A stretch of 64,000 nt of DNA from Streptomyces antimycoticus (GCF_005405925.1 NZ_BJHV01000001.1:3348001-3412000), one strand, 5' to 3'; shown: positions 28,121-37,347, counted from the first letter of the stretch. Notes: generated by a model from the letters alone, not told the origin. Made by a program: numbers and translations.

Positions 28121-28530
28121 GGCGGACGAGTCGGCCTGTACGCCGGGTTCTGTCTCCCGGGGGCCTTGCGGACCCCGGGGAGGCGGCCATCCATCTAGGA
28201 CCGGCGTTGCCGCCGGTCTCGTGCGGTCTACCCGCGGACTCGGGCGGGCAGCCCTCGATCGTCCGCGCAGAGCCGCCGGGTGGCGGCTCCTCTTGACCTT
28301 GCTCCAGGTGGGGTTTACCGAGCCATCCGAGTCACCTCGGACGCTGGTGGTCTCTTACACCACCGTTTCACCCTTACCGGGGGCCGAAGCCCTCGGCGGT
28401 CTGTTTTCTGTGGCACTGTCCCGCGGGTCACCCCGGGTGGGCGTTACCCACCACCTTGCCGTGTGGAGCCCGGACGTTCCTCGGCGGGGCCCGTAGACCC
28501 CGACGCGACCGCCCGGCCGGCTCGTCCGCC
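28121..28530 (-). ncRNA. rnpB: RNase P RNA, class A
   Basis: On the minus strand the 5' side has GAGGAACGTCCGGGCTCC, the CR-I segment of RNase P RNA, and the 3' side has ACAGAACCCGGCGTACAGGC followed by CGACTCGTCC. The ends pair as helix P1 (GGCGGACGAG with CTCGTCCGCC). Between them are GGTAAGGGTGAAACGGTGG and AGATGGATG-type conserved segments. About 410 nt, normal for Streptomyces. It processes the 5' ends of tRNA precursors. It overlaps no protein gene and is read opposite to yaaA. Confidence 0.95.
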
Positions 28531-28571
28531 GTGATGACCATGATACCCGGCACCTCCGCCCGGCCGGCGGC

Positions 28572-28622
28572 GGTCCGGCTGCGTTGACGGTCCGGCTGCG
28601 TTGACGGTCTGGCTGCGTTGGC
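28572..28622 (+). repeat. 17-bp tandem repeat, three copies
   Basis: GGTCCGGCTGCGTTGAC occurs twice exactly and a third time with two changes, directly upstream of the rnpB 5' end and 90 bp before yaaA. It could influence either promoter or be simple slippage. Confidence 0.85.
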
Positions 28623-28711
28623 GGGAGGTCGTAGGCTGCGGGCGGGGCGGGCGTGGTTCTGCGGGCCCGCCCCGCGCCCCGCCGCCAACGAACCGTTCGA
28701 GGAGATCCGCC

Positions 28712-29515
28712 GTGCTCGTCCTGCTGCCGCCGTCCGAGGGAAAGGCCACGGGAGGCTCCCGCTCCCCGCTGGACCTGGGAGCGCTGTCGCTGCCCGAACT
28801 GGGCGAGGCGCGGGCAGAGGTCCTGGACGAGCTGGTGTCGCTGTGCTCGGGCGACGAGACAAAGGCCGCCGAGGTGCTGGGGCTGAGCGAGGGGCTGCGC
28901 GGCGAGATCGCGAAGAACGCGGCGCTGCGGGAGGCCGGGACCCGGCCCGCGGGCGAGATCTACACCGGGGTGCTGTACGACGCGCTCGGCCTGGCCACCC
29001 TCCCCACCGCCGCCCGGCGCCGGGCGGGCCGGTCGCTGCTGGTGTTCTCCGGGCTGTGGGGCGCGGTGCGGATCGGCGACCGCATCCCCTCCTATCGCTG
29101 CTCGATGGGGGTGAAGCTGCCGGGGCTCGGCGCGCTGGGCACGTACTGGCGGAACCGGACCCCGATGGCCGAGGTGATTCCGCAGGCCGCCGGGCGCGGG
29201 CTGGTGCTGGACCTCAGGTCGGCGGCGTACGCGGCGGCGTGGAAGCCCAAGGGGGCGCTCGCCGAGCGTACGGCGACGGTGCGGGTGCTCCAGTCGAAGA
29301 TCGTGAACGGGATCGAGAAGCGGTCCGTCGTCAGCCACTTCAACAAGGCGACGAAGGGCCGGATGGTACGGGACCTGCTGACCGCCGAGGTCACGCCGAG
29401 CGGGCCCGGTGAGCTGGTGGAGGCGCTGCGGGGGCTCGGGTACGTGGTGGAGGCCGCGCCGCCGGAGCGGGCGGGGCAGGCGTGGGGGCTGGACGTGGTG
29501 GTGACCGAGCTGTAG
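28712..29515 (+). CDS. yaaA: YaaA family peroxide stress protein
   Basis: A 267-residue DUF328/UPF0246 protein. In Escherichia coli YaaA lowers free iron and protects DNA during hydrogen peroxide stress. Family features: the start LVLLPPSEGKA, TGVLYDALG, LLVFSGLWGAVRIGDRIP, YR-SMGVKLPGLG and SHFNKATKGR. GTG start at 28712 with GAGGAG 8 bp upstream; longer readings extend into repeat DNA. Length matches the family. It is monocistronic, between rnpB and the aldolase. Confidence 0.92.
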   Translation: MLVLLPPSEGKATGGSRSPLDLGALSLPELGEARAEVLDELVSLCSGDETKAAEVLGLSEGLRGEIAKNAALREAGTRPAGEIYTGVLYDALGLATLPTAARRRAGRSLLVFSGLWGAVRIGDRIPSYRCSMGVKLPGLGALGTYWRNRTPMAEVIPQAAGRGLVLDLRSAAYAAAWKPKGALAERTATVRVLQSKIVNGIEKRSVVSHFNKATKGRMVRDLLTAEVTPSGPGELVEALRGLGYVVEAAPPERAGQAWGLDVVVTEL

Positions 29516-29534
29516 AGCCTGGGAGCCGCGCACC

Positions 29535-29600
29535 GGTGGCGTTGCGAGCTGTAGCGTCCGGGAGCCAGGTGGCGTTGCGAGCTGTGGCGCCCGGGAGCCA
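29535..29600 (+). repeat. 33-bp direct repeat, two copies
   Basis: Two adjacent copies of a unit beginning GGTGGCGTTGCGAGCTGT and ending GGGAGCCA, with two or three mismatches, lie between yaaA and the aldolase gene. Confidence 0.75.
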
Positions 29601-29674
29601 CCCCGACGGCGTCAGCGTTGCGGCATGCGCAACCGCCATTGCGCAGTGCGCCGCACCTGGGCAGGATGGGCGCC

Positions 29675-30324
29675 GTGACTAGCACCGCGCCCTCCCCCGG
29701 GTCCCCGCCGTCCTCGCTGCTCGGCCTCGCCCCCGTGATCCCCGTGGTCATCGTCCAGGACGTGGACCAGGCGGTCCCGCTGGCCCGTGCGCTGGTGGCG
29801 GGCGGGCTGCCGGTGATCGAGGTGACCTTCCGGACGCCCGCCGCCGCGGACGCGATCCGGGCGATCGCCGAGGAGGTCCCGGACGCGGTCGTCGGCGCCG
29901 GGACCGTCCTGAGCCCGGAGCAGGTGGAGACGGCCGTCGCCGCCGGGTCGCGCTTCCTGGTCACGCCCGGCTGGACGGACCGGCTGCTGGGCGCGCTGGA
30001 CGCGTCCGGTCTGCCGTATCTGCCGGGGGTCTCGACCACCTCGGAGGTCGTGGCGCTGCTGGAGCGCGGGGTCGAGGAGATGAAGTTCTTCCCGGCGGAG
30101 GCGGCCGGGGGACGCCGTACCTCAAGGCGCTCGCCTCACCACTCCCCCAGGCCCGCTTCTGCCCGACCGGCGGCGTCAACGCCGCGACCGCCCCCCAGTA
30201 TCTGGCCCTCCCCAACGTCGGCTGCGTGGGCGGCACCTGGATGCTGCCCGCCGACGCGCTGGATGCGGGCGACTGGGGGCGCGTCGAATCCCTGGCCCGG
30301 GAGGCCGCCGCACTGCGGGGGTGA
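29675..30324 (+). pseudogene. eda: KDPG/KHG aldolase (Eda) with a single apparent frameshift
   Basis: A class I aldolase that splits 2-keto-3-deoxy-6-phosphogluconate into pyruvate and glyceraldehyde-3-phosphate. Visible motifs: VIPVVIVQDVDQAVPLARAL, GGLPVIEVTFRTP (catalytic glutamate), GAGTVLSPEQ, FLVTPG and EEMKFFPAEAAGG, which holds the Schiff-base lysine. The frame then breaks at a run of five G near 30106-30110; with six G it continues TPYLKALASPL, FCPTGGVNAA and VGGTWMLPADAL to 30324, giving 216 residues. GTG 29675 is preferred to ATG 29666 because GGCAGGA is 9 bp upstream. The active-site lysine precedes the break. The G-run location suggests a sequencing error. Confidence 0.82.
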
Positions 30325-30371
30325 CCTCCCAGGGTGACCCGCGAAGGTCACAGCCGCTGCGGTAGGCGCCC

Positions 30372-31547
30372 CTACCGCAGATGTGCCGTCTCGTTCAGCA
30401 GCCTCAACGACGCGTTTCCGTCCGCGTAGTACGCCACCGCCGACAGCGACGCCGCCGAGAGCTCCATGCGGAACAGACTCTCCGGCGGGGCGCCCAGGGC
30501 CAGCCGGACCAGGGTTTTGATCGGTGTGACATGGGTGACCAGCAGCACCGTACGGCCCGTGTAACGGGCGATCAGCTTGTCGCGGGAGAGCGCGACCCTG
30601 CGCGTGACCGCCGCGAAGCTCTCGCCGCCGCCGGTCGGGGCCACCTTGCTGGAGGCCAGCCATGCCTCCAGGTCGTCCGGGTAGCGCTCCTTGACCTCCG
30701 CGAAGGTCAGGCCCTCCCAGGCACCGAAGTCCGTCTCCCGCAGCCCCTCCTCGACGCGAACGTCCAGGCCCAGGCGCCGGGCCACCGCCTCGGCGGTCTC
30801 CCGGCAGCGGCGCAGCGGTGAGGTGACGATGGCCTGGATGGTGCCGCGTGCGGCGAGCGCCGCGGCCACTCGCTCGGCCTGGTGGCGGCCCACATCGGAG
30901 AGTCCGGGGTCGGTGCCGCCGCTGCCGGAGAAGCGCTTCTCGGGGGTGAGCGGGGTCTCTCCATGCCGGAGCAGGACGAACGTGGCGGGGGTGCCCAGAT
31001 CCGCCGAGCCCCAGCCCACCGCCGGGGCGCCGGTGGCGGCGGCCTCGGCGAGGGCGTCGTCGGCGGGGGCCGCGGCCTCCGGCGCGCCCGCCGCCAGCGT
31101 GCCGCCGGGCGGCACCTTCGGCTGCCACTGCTCGCCCCGCTTGCCCGCGTCCATCGCCTCGTTGGCGAGCCGGTCCGCGTGCTTGTTCTTCTCGCGCGGG
31201 ATCCACTCGTACGTCAACTGGCCGGGCGGCATGATCGCCTTGGCCTCGGCGGCGAGCGGCCGCATATCGGGGTGCTTGATCTTCCAGCGGCCCGACATCT
31301 GCTCGATGACCAGCTTGGAGTCCATCCGCACCCGGACCTCGGCCTCCGGGTCCAGGGCGTACGCCGCCCGCAACCCGGCGATCAGGCCCTTGTACTCGGC
31401 GACGTTGTTGGTCGCCGTGCCGATGTACTCGGCCACCTCGGCGAGCGGCTCACCGGTCTCCGCGTCGAGCACGACCGCGCCGTAGCCGGCCGGCCCCGGG
31501 TTGCCCCGGGACCCGCCGTCCGCCTCGACGACGAAGCGCCGCGCCAT
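30372..31547 (-). CDS. Bifunctional RNase H / histidine phosphatase
   Basis: A 391-residue fusion known in actinobacteria (Streptomyces coelicolor SCO2299, Mycobacterium tuberculosis Rv2228c). The N-terminal RNase H domain (1-135) has acidic residues Asp10 (VEADGGSRGNPG), Glu51 (NNVAEYKGL) and Asp76 (VRMDSKLVIE), and cleaves RNA in RNA-DNA hybrids. An Ala/Pro-rich linker follows (about 140-190). The C-terminal phosphoglycerate-mutase-like domain has FVLLRHGET, with the phospho-accepting histidine, and VLLVTHVTPIK; homologues show acid phosphatase and alpha-ribazole phosphatase activity. It starts 4 bp after the zinc-ribbon gene stops, so it is the last gene of a three-gene operon. Confidence 0.94.
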   Translation of the reverse strand: MARRFVVEADGGSRGNPGPAGYGAVVLDAETGEPLAEVAEYIGTATNNVAEYKGLIAGLRAAYALDPEAEVRVRMDSKLVIEQMSGRWKIKHPDMRPLAAEAKAIMPPGQLTYEWIPREKNKHADRLANEAMDAGKRGEQWQPKVPPGGTLAAGAPEAAAPADDALAEAAATGAPAVGWGSADLGTPATFVLLRHGETPLTPEKRFSGSGGTDPGLSDVGRHQAERVAAALAARGTIQAIVTSPLRRCRETAEAVARRLGLDVRVEEGLRETDFGAWEGLTFAEVKERYPDDLEAWLASSKVAPTGGGESFAAVTRRVALSRDKLIARYTGRTVLLVTHVTPIKTLVRLALGAPPESLFRMELSAASLSAVAYYADGNASLRLLNETAHLR

Positions 31548-31551
31548 CGCC

Positions 31552-32295
31552 CTACAGCCCCGACTCAGGCGTACGGATCAGGATCCGGCGGCAGTTCTCG
31601 CACCGCAGCACCGTGTCGGGGGCCGCCGAGCGCACCTCGTTGAGCTCGGTGATGGCGAGCTCCTGGCGGCAGCCGTCACAGCTGCGCTGGTAGAGCCGGG
31701 CCGCGCCGACACCGCCCTGCTGCTGGCGCAGCTTGTCGTAGAGCTTCAGCAGATCGGCGGGGATGGTCCCGGCGATCACCTCGCGCTCCTTGGTGGCGGT
31801 CGCGATCTCGGCGTCGATCCCCTCGGCCGCCGCGTCCCGGCGCGTCTGGGCGTCGCCGATCTTGGACTGGAGGGACTCCACCCGTTCGGTCAGCTCGGCG
31901 ATCCGCTCCTGGACGGACTCCCGGCGCTCCATGACCTCCAGGACGACGTCCTCCAGGTTGCCCTGGCGCTTGGCGAGAGAGGCGATCTCGTGCTGGAGGT
32001 TCTCCAGGTCCTTCGGCGAGGTGACGGCACCGGAGTCCAGGCGCTTCTGGTCGCGGGCGGCGCGCTGGCGCACCTGGTCCACGTCCTGCTCCGCCTTGGT
32101 CTGCTCGCGGGCGGTGTCGCTCTCTTCGGTCTGCGCGGCGATGAGCAGGTCGCGGAGCTGGGTGTGATCGGCGTTCAGCGTCTCGATCTCGGCGTGCTCG
32201 GGCAGCGTCCTGCGCTTGTGCGCGAGTTGCGACAGCCGGACGTCGAGCGCCTGGACGTCGAGGAGGCGGATCTGATCGGCGGGCGCGGCATTCAG
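31552..32295 (-). CDS. Coiled-coil C4-type zinc ribbon protein, probable CTG start
   Basis: A 247-residue protein with a long antiparallel coiled coil (about residues 10-195) and a C-terminal zinc ribbon with CDGC and CENC pairs, like Helicobacter HP0958 and chlamydial CT398. The first ATG/GTG in frame (32082) would remove about 70 residues of the coiled coil. Upstream the frame stays open and reads NAAPADQIRLLDVQALDVR after a CTG at 32293-32295, with CTGGAG 7 bp ahead. Homologues, as far as I recall, start with Met at that Asn-Ala-Ala-Pro, so CTG is probably the true start. Function unclear; flagellar or RNA-related roles are known for relatives. Operon with NIF3 and the RNase H fusion. Confidence 0.82.
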   Translation of the reverse strand: MNAAPADQIRLLDVQALDVRLSQLAHKRRTLPEHAEIETLNADHTQLRDLLIAAQTEESDTAREQTKAEQDVDQVRQRAARDQKRLDSGAVTSPKDLENLQHEIASLAKRQGNLEDVVLEVMERRESVQERIAELTERVESLQSKIGDAQTRRDAAAEGIDAEIATATKEREVIAGTIPADLLKLYDKLRQQQGGVGAARLYQRSCDGCRQELAITELNEVRSAAPDTVLRCENCRRILIRTPESGL

Positions 32296-32421
32296 CGTGG
32301 GGCTCCAGGGGAGTCGAGTGGAACGGAAAACGAGGTCAGGGAAGTCACGGGGTCGAGGGGATCGAGGGGCGGAAACGGAAAGAGCGGGCGTTCGAGCGGT
32401 GCGGGGTCAAGCGGAGCGAGG

Positions 32422-33282
32422 TCAAGCGGAGAAGGACGGAGCGGCCGCGCGGACGGCGGGGGCCGTGGCGTGGGCCGTCCAGGGGTCGGTGACGATACGG
32501 GAGACATGCGTACGCAGGCCCCAGCCGTGCCGGTCGGAGATCTCGTCCAGCTGGGCCGCGGCCTGTTCGGTCCAGGGCCATTCGGTGGCCCAGTGCGCGG
32601 CGTCCACCAGGGCGAGATCGCTGTGCTCCCGTGCCTCCGAGGAGGGGTGGTGGCGCAGATCGGCGGTGAGGAACGCGTCGACCCCGGCCGCGCGCACCGC
32701 GTCGAAGAGGCTGTCGCCGGAGCCGCCGCTGACGGCGACCCGGCGGATCGTACGGTCCGGGTCGCCCGCGGCGCGGATGCCCTGCGCGGTGGCGGGCAGC
32801 CGGGCGGCGGCGCGCTCGGTGAACTCCCGCAGCGTCTCGGGGTGGTCGAGCTCGCAGACCCGACCCAGACCGCGGCGGCCCTCGGGGTCGGTGGCGTCGG
32901 GCACCAGTGGGCCGACGATCCGCAGGTCGAGCGCGCCGGCGAGGGCGTCGGAGACGCCGGGGTCGGCGGTGTCGGCGTTGGTGTGCGCCACGTGGAGGGC
33001 GATGTCGCATCTGATCAGCGTGTGCACCACCCGGCCCTTGAAGCTGGAGGCGGCGACCGTGGTCGTCCCCCGCAGATAGAGCGGATGGTGAGTGATCAGC
33101 AGATCGGCGCCGAGGTCCACCGCCTCGTCGGCCACTTCCTGGACCGGGTCGACGGCGAACAGCACGCGGGTGACCTCGGCCTCGGGGTCACCGCACACCG
33201 TGCCGACGGCGTCCCACTGCTCCGCCCGCTCGGGCGGCCAGAGGGCGTCGAGTGCGGCGATGACGTCGTTGAGTGCGGGCAC
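32422..33282 (-). CDS. NIF3/DUF34 dinuclear-metal protein
   Basis: A 286-residue member of the Nif3/YbgI family, hexameric toroids with a dimetal centre. Metal-binding residues are seen in LLITHHPLYL (two histidines near residue 66), HVAHTNADTA (near 99) and the late SDLALVDAAHWATEW with its His/Glu ligands. GTP cyclohydrolase-like activity has been proposed for relatives, but the cellular role is unsettled. It is the first gene of an operon ending in the RNase H fusion, in the order common in Streptomyces. The 126-bp gap before the zinc-ribbon gene contains short GGTCGAG/GGTCAAGCGGAG repeats. Confidence 0.9.
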   Translation of the reverse strand: MPALNDVIAALDALWPPERAEQWDAVGTVCGDPEAEVTRVLFAVDPVQEVADEAVDLGADLLITHHPLYLRGTTTVAASSFKGRVVHTLIRCDIALHVAHTNADTADPGVSDALAGALDLRIVGPLVPDATDPEGRRGLGRVCELDHPETLREFTERAAARLPATAQGIRAAGDPDRTIRRVAVSGGSGDSLFDAVRAAGVDAFLTADLRHHPSSEAREHSDLALVDAAHWATEWPWTEQAAAQLDEISDRHGWGLRTHVSRIVTDPWTAHATAPAVRAAAPSFSA

Positions 33283-33392
33283 GGGGCAAGGCTACCTCCC
33301 GGATCAGGACTGAGCCCTGCCCCGGCCTTCACTCAGCGCGACGACGGTCGCGGTGGAGCCGTACGCGTATCAGCGGTGGAGCCGTACGCGTA

Positions 33393-34424
33393 TCAATGGA
33401 CGAGGTAGCCGCGGAGGTCGTCGAGGACCCGGTCGGCGGCGGTGACGCCGAGGCCCAGGTACCAGGTCTCCTCGTCCACGTTCTTGGCCTGGCCGTCCTT
33501 GACCGCCTTCAGCTTCTTCCACAGCGGGTTGGACCGCGCCTGGTCGCGCTTGGTGGCCTTGGGGTCGCCGTAGACCCCGGTGAAGATCCAGTCGGCGTCG
33601 GCGTCGTCGATGCGCTCCGGGCCGATCTCGGCGGCGAGGTCGTTGATCTGCTGGTTCTTCGGGCGCGGCAGGCCGACGTCCTGGAGGATGGTGCCGATGA
33701 AGGACGCCTTGGCGTAGAGCCGGGTGGCCTGCGGCATGAAGCGGAGCATGGTGATGGTCGGCTTGTCGGGGCCGATGTCCTCGCCGAGCTTCTTCGCCTT
33801 CTGCTCGTACGCGCCGAGTGCCCGCTCGGCGTCGGCGGTCCGGTCCAGGGCCGCGGCGTTGAGGAGGTAGTTCTCCTTCCAGGTGAAGCCGGGGCGGATG
33901 GCGAAGACGGTCGGGGCGATCTGCTTCAGCTCGTCGTAGAGCGGCTCGGCGCGCAGCTTGCTGCCGAGGATCAGATCGGGGTGGAGGGCGTTGATGGCCT
34001 CGAGGTTGAGGTTGTTGATGGTGCCGACGTTCTTCGGGTTCCCGGCGTCCTTCTTGAGGTAGTCGGGTATGGCCTGGTCGCCCTCGGAGGGGGCGTAGCC
34101 GACCGGCTTCAGCCCCAGCGAGACGACGTTGTCGAGCTCGCCGACGTCGAGCACCACGACCCGCTTCGGCTTGCTCTTGAGCTCGGTCTTGCCCATCGCG
34201 TGGGTGATGGTGCGGGGGAACGCGCCGGGCCTCGCGTCCGTGCCCATCTTCGCGGTCTGCTCGGCCGCCGTGCCGAAGTCCTTGCCGCCCTGGGCGACGG
34301 ACTTGCCGCCCCCGCCGTTGCGCTTGGCGCCGTCCCCGTCGTCCGACGATCCACAGGCGGCGAGGGACAGAGCCCCGGCCAGGGCGAGGGCGAGGGCGGC
34401 CGTGCCGCGGACGCGCAGGGACAT
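33393..34424 (-). CDS. Iron-siderophore ABC transporter substrate-binding lipoprotein
   Basis: A 343-residue class III periplasmic-type binding protein. ATG at 34422-34424 with AGGAGCTCC upstream. The signal peptide ends in the lipobox LAAC at Cys24, so the protein is lipid-anchored outside the membrane. The FhuD/FepB fold is indicated by KRVVVLDVGELDNVVSLGLKPVG and INALHPDLILGSKL. It delivers ferric siderophore to a permease not encoded nearby. An iron box is centred 66 bp upstream, so expression should rise when iron is scarce through DmdR/IdeR derepression. Siderophore type cannot be told. Confidence 0.92.
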   Translation of the reverse strand: MSLRVRGTAALALALAGALSLAACGSSDDGDGAKRNGGGGKSVAQGGKDFGTAAEQTAKMGTDARPGAFPRTITHAMGKTELKSKPKRVVVLDVGELDNVVSLGLKPVGYAPSEGDQAIPDYLKKDAGNPKNVGTINNLNLEAINALHPDLILGSKLRAEPLYDELKQIAPTVFAIRPGFTWKENYLLNAAALDRTADAERALGAYEQKAKKLGEDIGPDKPTITMLRFMPQATRLYAKASFIGTILQDVGLPRPKNQQINDLAAEIGPERIDDADADWIFTGVYGDPKATKRDQARSNPLWKKLKAVKDGQAKNVDEETWYLGLGVTAADRVLDDLRGYLVH

Positions 34425-34480
34425 GACGGAGCTCCTGGGATTGCAGGGGCGCGCCGTTCTCACGAGCGCGCCAGACGCAC

Positions 34481-34500
34481 TTAGGTGTGCCTTACTTTAA
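34481..34500 (-). promoter_or_regulatory. Iron box (DmdR/IdeR operator)
   Basis: On the minus strand TTAAAGTAAGGCACACCTAA agrees with the consensus TTAGGTTAGGCTAACCTAA at about 14 of 19 positions and is placed upstream of the siderophore-binding lipoprotein. Confidence 0.78.
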
Positions 34501-34651
34501 TCACAGACCATCCTCCCGTCGCTTACAGCACATTCACCCCCGACCTCTCAGGCGAATCGGGCAAGAGCCACACTTACGGGTGGAGCGCACCCATTACGGC
34601 CTTCGGTAGCGAGTACGAAAACTACGTTCTGTGGCCGGAGGTGACTGACCG

Positions 34652-36943
34652 ATGACTGCCTGTGCCTTCGACACCGCCCTCACCGGGGGCGTCGGCGACC
34701 GGCCACGAGGGGGTTTCACCATCGCCTCGGACCGCTCGTACGGCGCGCGGCTCGCGCTCAGCGACGAGGCGTGCTGCTGGTATCCCGAGCGCTGGACGCT
34801 GGACGGCCCGGAGCCCTACGCCGTGCCGCTGCCCGCCGCCCAGCCCGAGGAGCCGGACAGCGAGCTGCTGCCCCTGGCCGACGGGCAGGTGCTCATCCAC
34901 CGCCGGGTGGCCGGGCACCACGCCTTCTCGCTGCTCTACCCGGCCGGTCCCGGCACCGGCGAGCGCTCGCTCGGCGGCATCGACCGCGCCGAGGTCTCGC
35001 TGCTGCCGCCCGCGCCCGGCGGCCTGTGCGCGTTCGCGCTGGGGCGCGGGCCGCGGTCCACCTCCATCTGGCTGGTGGCCGGGGGCGGCGTCCTCGTCCC
35101 CCAGCACTTGGCCGAGGTGCCCGGCCGCTGTACGGGCGGCAGTTGGCTGGACCGTACGGGCCGGCTGCTGGCGCTGGACCGCGAACTCGACGGCCGGACC
35201 AAGACCGTGGTGGTCGATCTGCGGCGCGGCGGTGAGACCAGCCCGCTGCTGCAGATCACCGAGCGCAGCGACGATCGGCTGCTGCTCGCGGACCCCGACA
35301 GCGGTCTGCTGCTCGTACGGTCCGACGCGCCCGGGGAGGAGCGGCTGGGGTGGGGGGTGCTGGGCAGCACCCGGCCGGTGCGGTTCCCGGACTGTCTGCG
35401 GCCCGCGGGGTGGTCGGAGGCCACGCCGTTCGCGGTGCAGCCGGGGCAGGTGCTGACGCCGGAGGCGTGCGCGGTGGCCTTCCGCGTCGACGGACGGGGC
35501 GCGGCCGGACGGCCGTGGGTGGGCGTATGGCGCCCGGCGGAGCGGCGGCTCCGCGAGTTCCCGGCACCGGAGGGCTGGCTTCCGGGCGCGGGTCTGTGGA
35601 CCCGGGACGGCGAGCTGCGGCTGCCGTACGCGACTCCGCAGGTGCCTTGCGGACTGGCCCGGGTGCGGCCGTCGGGGGTGCCGGGGGCGGCGGCGCCAAG
35701 GCTGTCGGGGGGTTCCTGGGTACCGGCGGCGACGGGTGGGGCGGGGGCGGCGCGAGTGGCGGACGTTTCGGAGGGGGCGGGTGGGCCGAGTGGTCTCTCG
35801 GTCGGTACGTCGGGCGGTGCGGGCGCGGCCGGTGCCGCGGGGGGTGCGGGCATGGCGGGTGCCGGGGGTGGTGCGGGCATGGCGGGCGGTGCGGGTTCCG
35901 GGGTCGGTGCAGGCGCGGCGGGTGCCGGGGTCGGTGCCGCGGGCGGTGCCTTGAGCGCCCTGCGCGCGGCGGAACCGTCCGGGGCGCCGGAGCTGTCCGG
36001 GGCGCCGGAGCTGTCCGGGGCGCCTGAATCGCCGTGGCCACCGGACAGCTCGACGGGGTCGTGGCGACGCGACGAGTCAACGGGAGCGTGGCGATCGGAC
36101 GAGGCGACGGGATTGTGGCGGCCGGACGAGGCGACGGGGGCGCGGCGTTCGGACGGCACGACGGGATCGTGGCCACGGGACAACGCGGCGGGATCGTGGC
36201 GGCCGGACGAGGCGACGGGGGCGCGGCGGATCGCGCGGGTGACACGGGTGTTGTCCGAGCCCTCCAGCCGGGTGACCGAGTCCTCCGGCCGGGTGGCCGC
36301 GGGGCCCCCGCATCCGGCCCCGCATCCGGCCCCGGACCCGGCCGGGGCGCGGGACGTGCAGACACCGCGGACGACGTCCCCCGCGGCCGAGATCGCGACC
36401 CGGATCACACCGTGGACCCGGGTCGGCGGCCCCGGCGGCGCGGACCCCGCGCGAGTGCCCGGGCTGACGCCGCTGCGGCCACCTGGACCGGCACCGGAGC
36501 TGAGACCGTCGCGAACGGCCGGGCTGACGCCTGACCTGAGACCCTCGCGAGACGCCGGACCGACACCTGACCTGAGACCCTCGCGAACGGCCGGACCGAC
36601 ACCTGAGCCGAGACCCTCGCGAACGGCCGGACTGACACCCTCGCGGACGCCCGAGCCGATGCCAGTGCCAGTGCCGGTCCCGATGCCGGTGCCGGTTCCG
36701 GTGCGGGAGCGGTCGCCGATGCCGGTGCGGATGCCGGAGCCCGAAGGCGGATCGGGCGTCGAGCCCTGGGGCGGGACCGGTTCATGGGCCGGGGTCGAGC
36801 AGGAGATGGGGCCCGAGCCGGACCCCGATCCCGGCGCCGGTACCAGCCCCGCCCTGCGGCCCGTACCGCTGCAGCAGGCACCGCTCGCCCGGCCCCCGCA
36901 GCCCCGGCCACCCCGCTGGGTCCGGGATCACCGCCGTGGTTAG
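34652..36943 (+). CDS. Unknown beta-propeller-like protein with repeat-rich tail
   Basis: A 763-residue protein I do not recognise. Residues 1-350 look like a globular beta-rich domain (SDRSYGARLALSDEACCWYP; RTGRLLALDREL; DDRLLLADPDSGLLLVRSD), possibly a WD40-like propeller. The rest is low complexity: Gly/Ala tract (about 375-430), ELSGAP repeats, seven copies of a 9-residue unit like ATGSWRPDE, several 13-residue units like PSRTAGPTPDLR, and a P-M-P-V-P-V run. It ends VRDHRRG. No signal peptide or membrane segment. Other frames are also open in the tail, so the reading there is less sure. The N-terminal part is conserved in my memory of Streptomyces genomes, without known function. Confidence 0.68.
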   Translation: MTACAFDTALTGGVGDRPRGGFTIASDRSYGARLALSDEACCWYPERWTLDGPEPYAVPLPAAQPEEPDSELLPLADGQVLIHRRVAGHHAFSLLYPAGPGTGERSLGGIDRAEVSLLPPAPGGLCAFALGRGPRSTSIWLVAGGGVLVPQHLAEVPGRCTGGSWLDRTGRLLALDRELDGRTKTVVVDLRRGGETSPLLQITERSDDRLLLADPDSGLLLVRSDAPGEERLGWGVLGSTRPVRFPDCLRPAGWSEATPFAVQPGQVLTPEACAVAFRVDGRGAAGRPWVGVWRPAERRLREFPAPEGWLPGAGLWTRDGELRLPYATPQVPCGLARVRPSGVPGAAAPRLSGGSWVPAATGGAGAARVADVSEGAGGPSGLSVGTSGGAGAAGAAGGAGMAGAGGGAGMAGGAGSGVGAGAAGAGVGAAGGALSALRAAEPSGAPELSGAPELSGAPESPWPPDSSTGSWRRDESTGAWRSDEATGLWRPDEATGARRSDGTTGSWPRDNAAGSWRPDEATGARRIARVTRVLSEPSSRVTESSGRVAAGPPHPAPHPAPDPAGARDVQTPRTTSPAAEIATRITPWTRVGGPGGADPARVPGLTPLRPPGPAPELRPSRTAGLTPDLRPSRDAGPTPDLRPSRTAGPTPEPRPSRTAGLTPSRTPEPMPVPVPVPMPVPVPVRERSPMPVRMPEPEGGSGVEPWGGTGSWAGVEQEMGPEPDPDPGAGTSPALRPVPLQQAPLARPPQPRPPRWVRDHRRG

Positions 36944-37080
36944 ACTCGGTCGGGGGCTGCGCGTCCCCGCGTTCCGTCACGCGCGGGGCGCCCCGGGCGA
37001 TGCGCATGGAAGGGCGTGCGCCATCGTGGTCAGCCCCCTTCGCACAGTACAAAGCGATCTGACGGGGTGACGTACCCACC

Positions 37081-37242
37081 ATGTCCGAAACCCACATCGA
37101 CACGACCCAGGCGCGCCCGCGGGACGCCGCCGCGGCCCAGGCCGATGGCTCTCAGGGCAAGCACCGGGGGCAGGCAGCGTCCGAGGAGTCCCAGGCACCG
37201 GCCAACGGCCGCCACCGACGCCCGACCGAGAACGCCGCCTGA
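37081..37242 (+). CDS. Small hypothetical protein (53 aa)
   Basis: A short hydrophilic frame, MSETHIDTTQARPRD to RHRRPTENAA, with a recurring G-K/R-HRGQA and GRHRRP pattern. GGGGTGACG lies about 8-14 bp upstream of the ATG. The DNA upstream and downstream is non-coding, and a strong hairpin follows 105 bp after the stop, consistent with a small transcription unit. No domain recognised. Confidence 0.55.
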   Translation: MSETHIDTTQARPRDAAAAQADGSQGKHRGQAASEESQAPANGRHRRPTENAA

Positions 37243-37347
37243 GGTTCTCAGGATCTGAGATCTTCAGGATCTGAGAGTCCCAGGCTCGTCGTGAGAACCT
37301 CAGGCTCGTCGTGACACAGGGCAGCCAGGCCCCCAGGGGAGCGTCTC

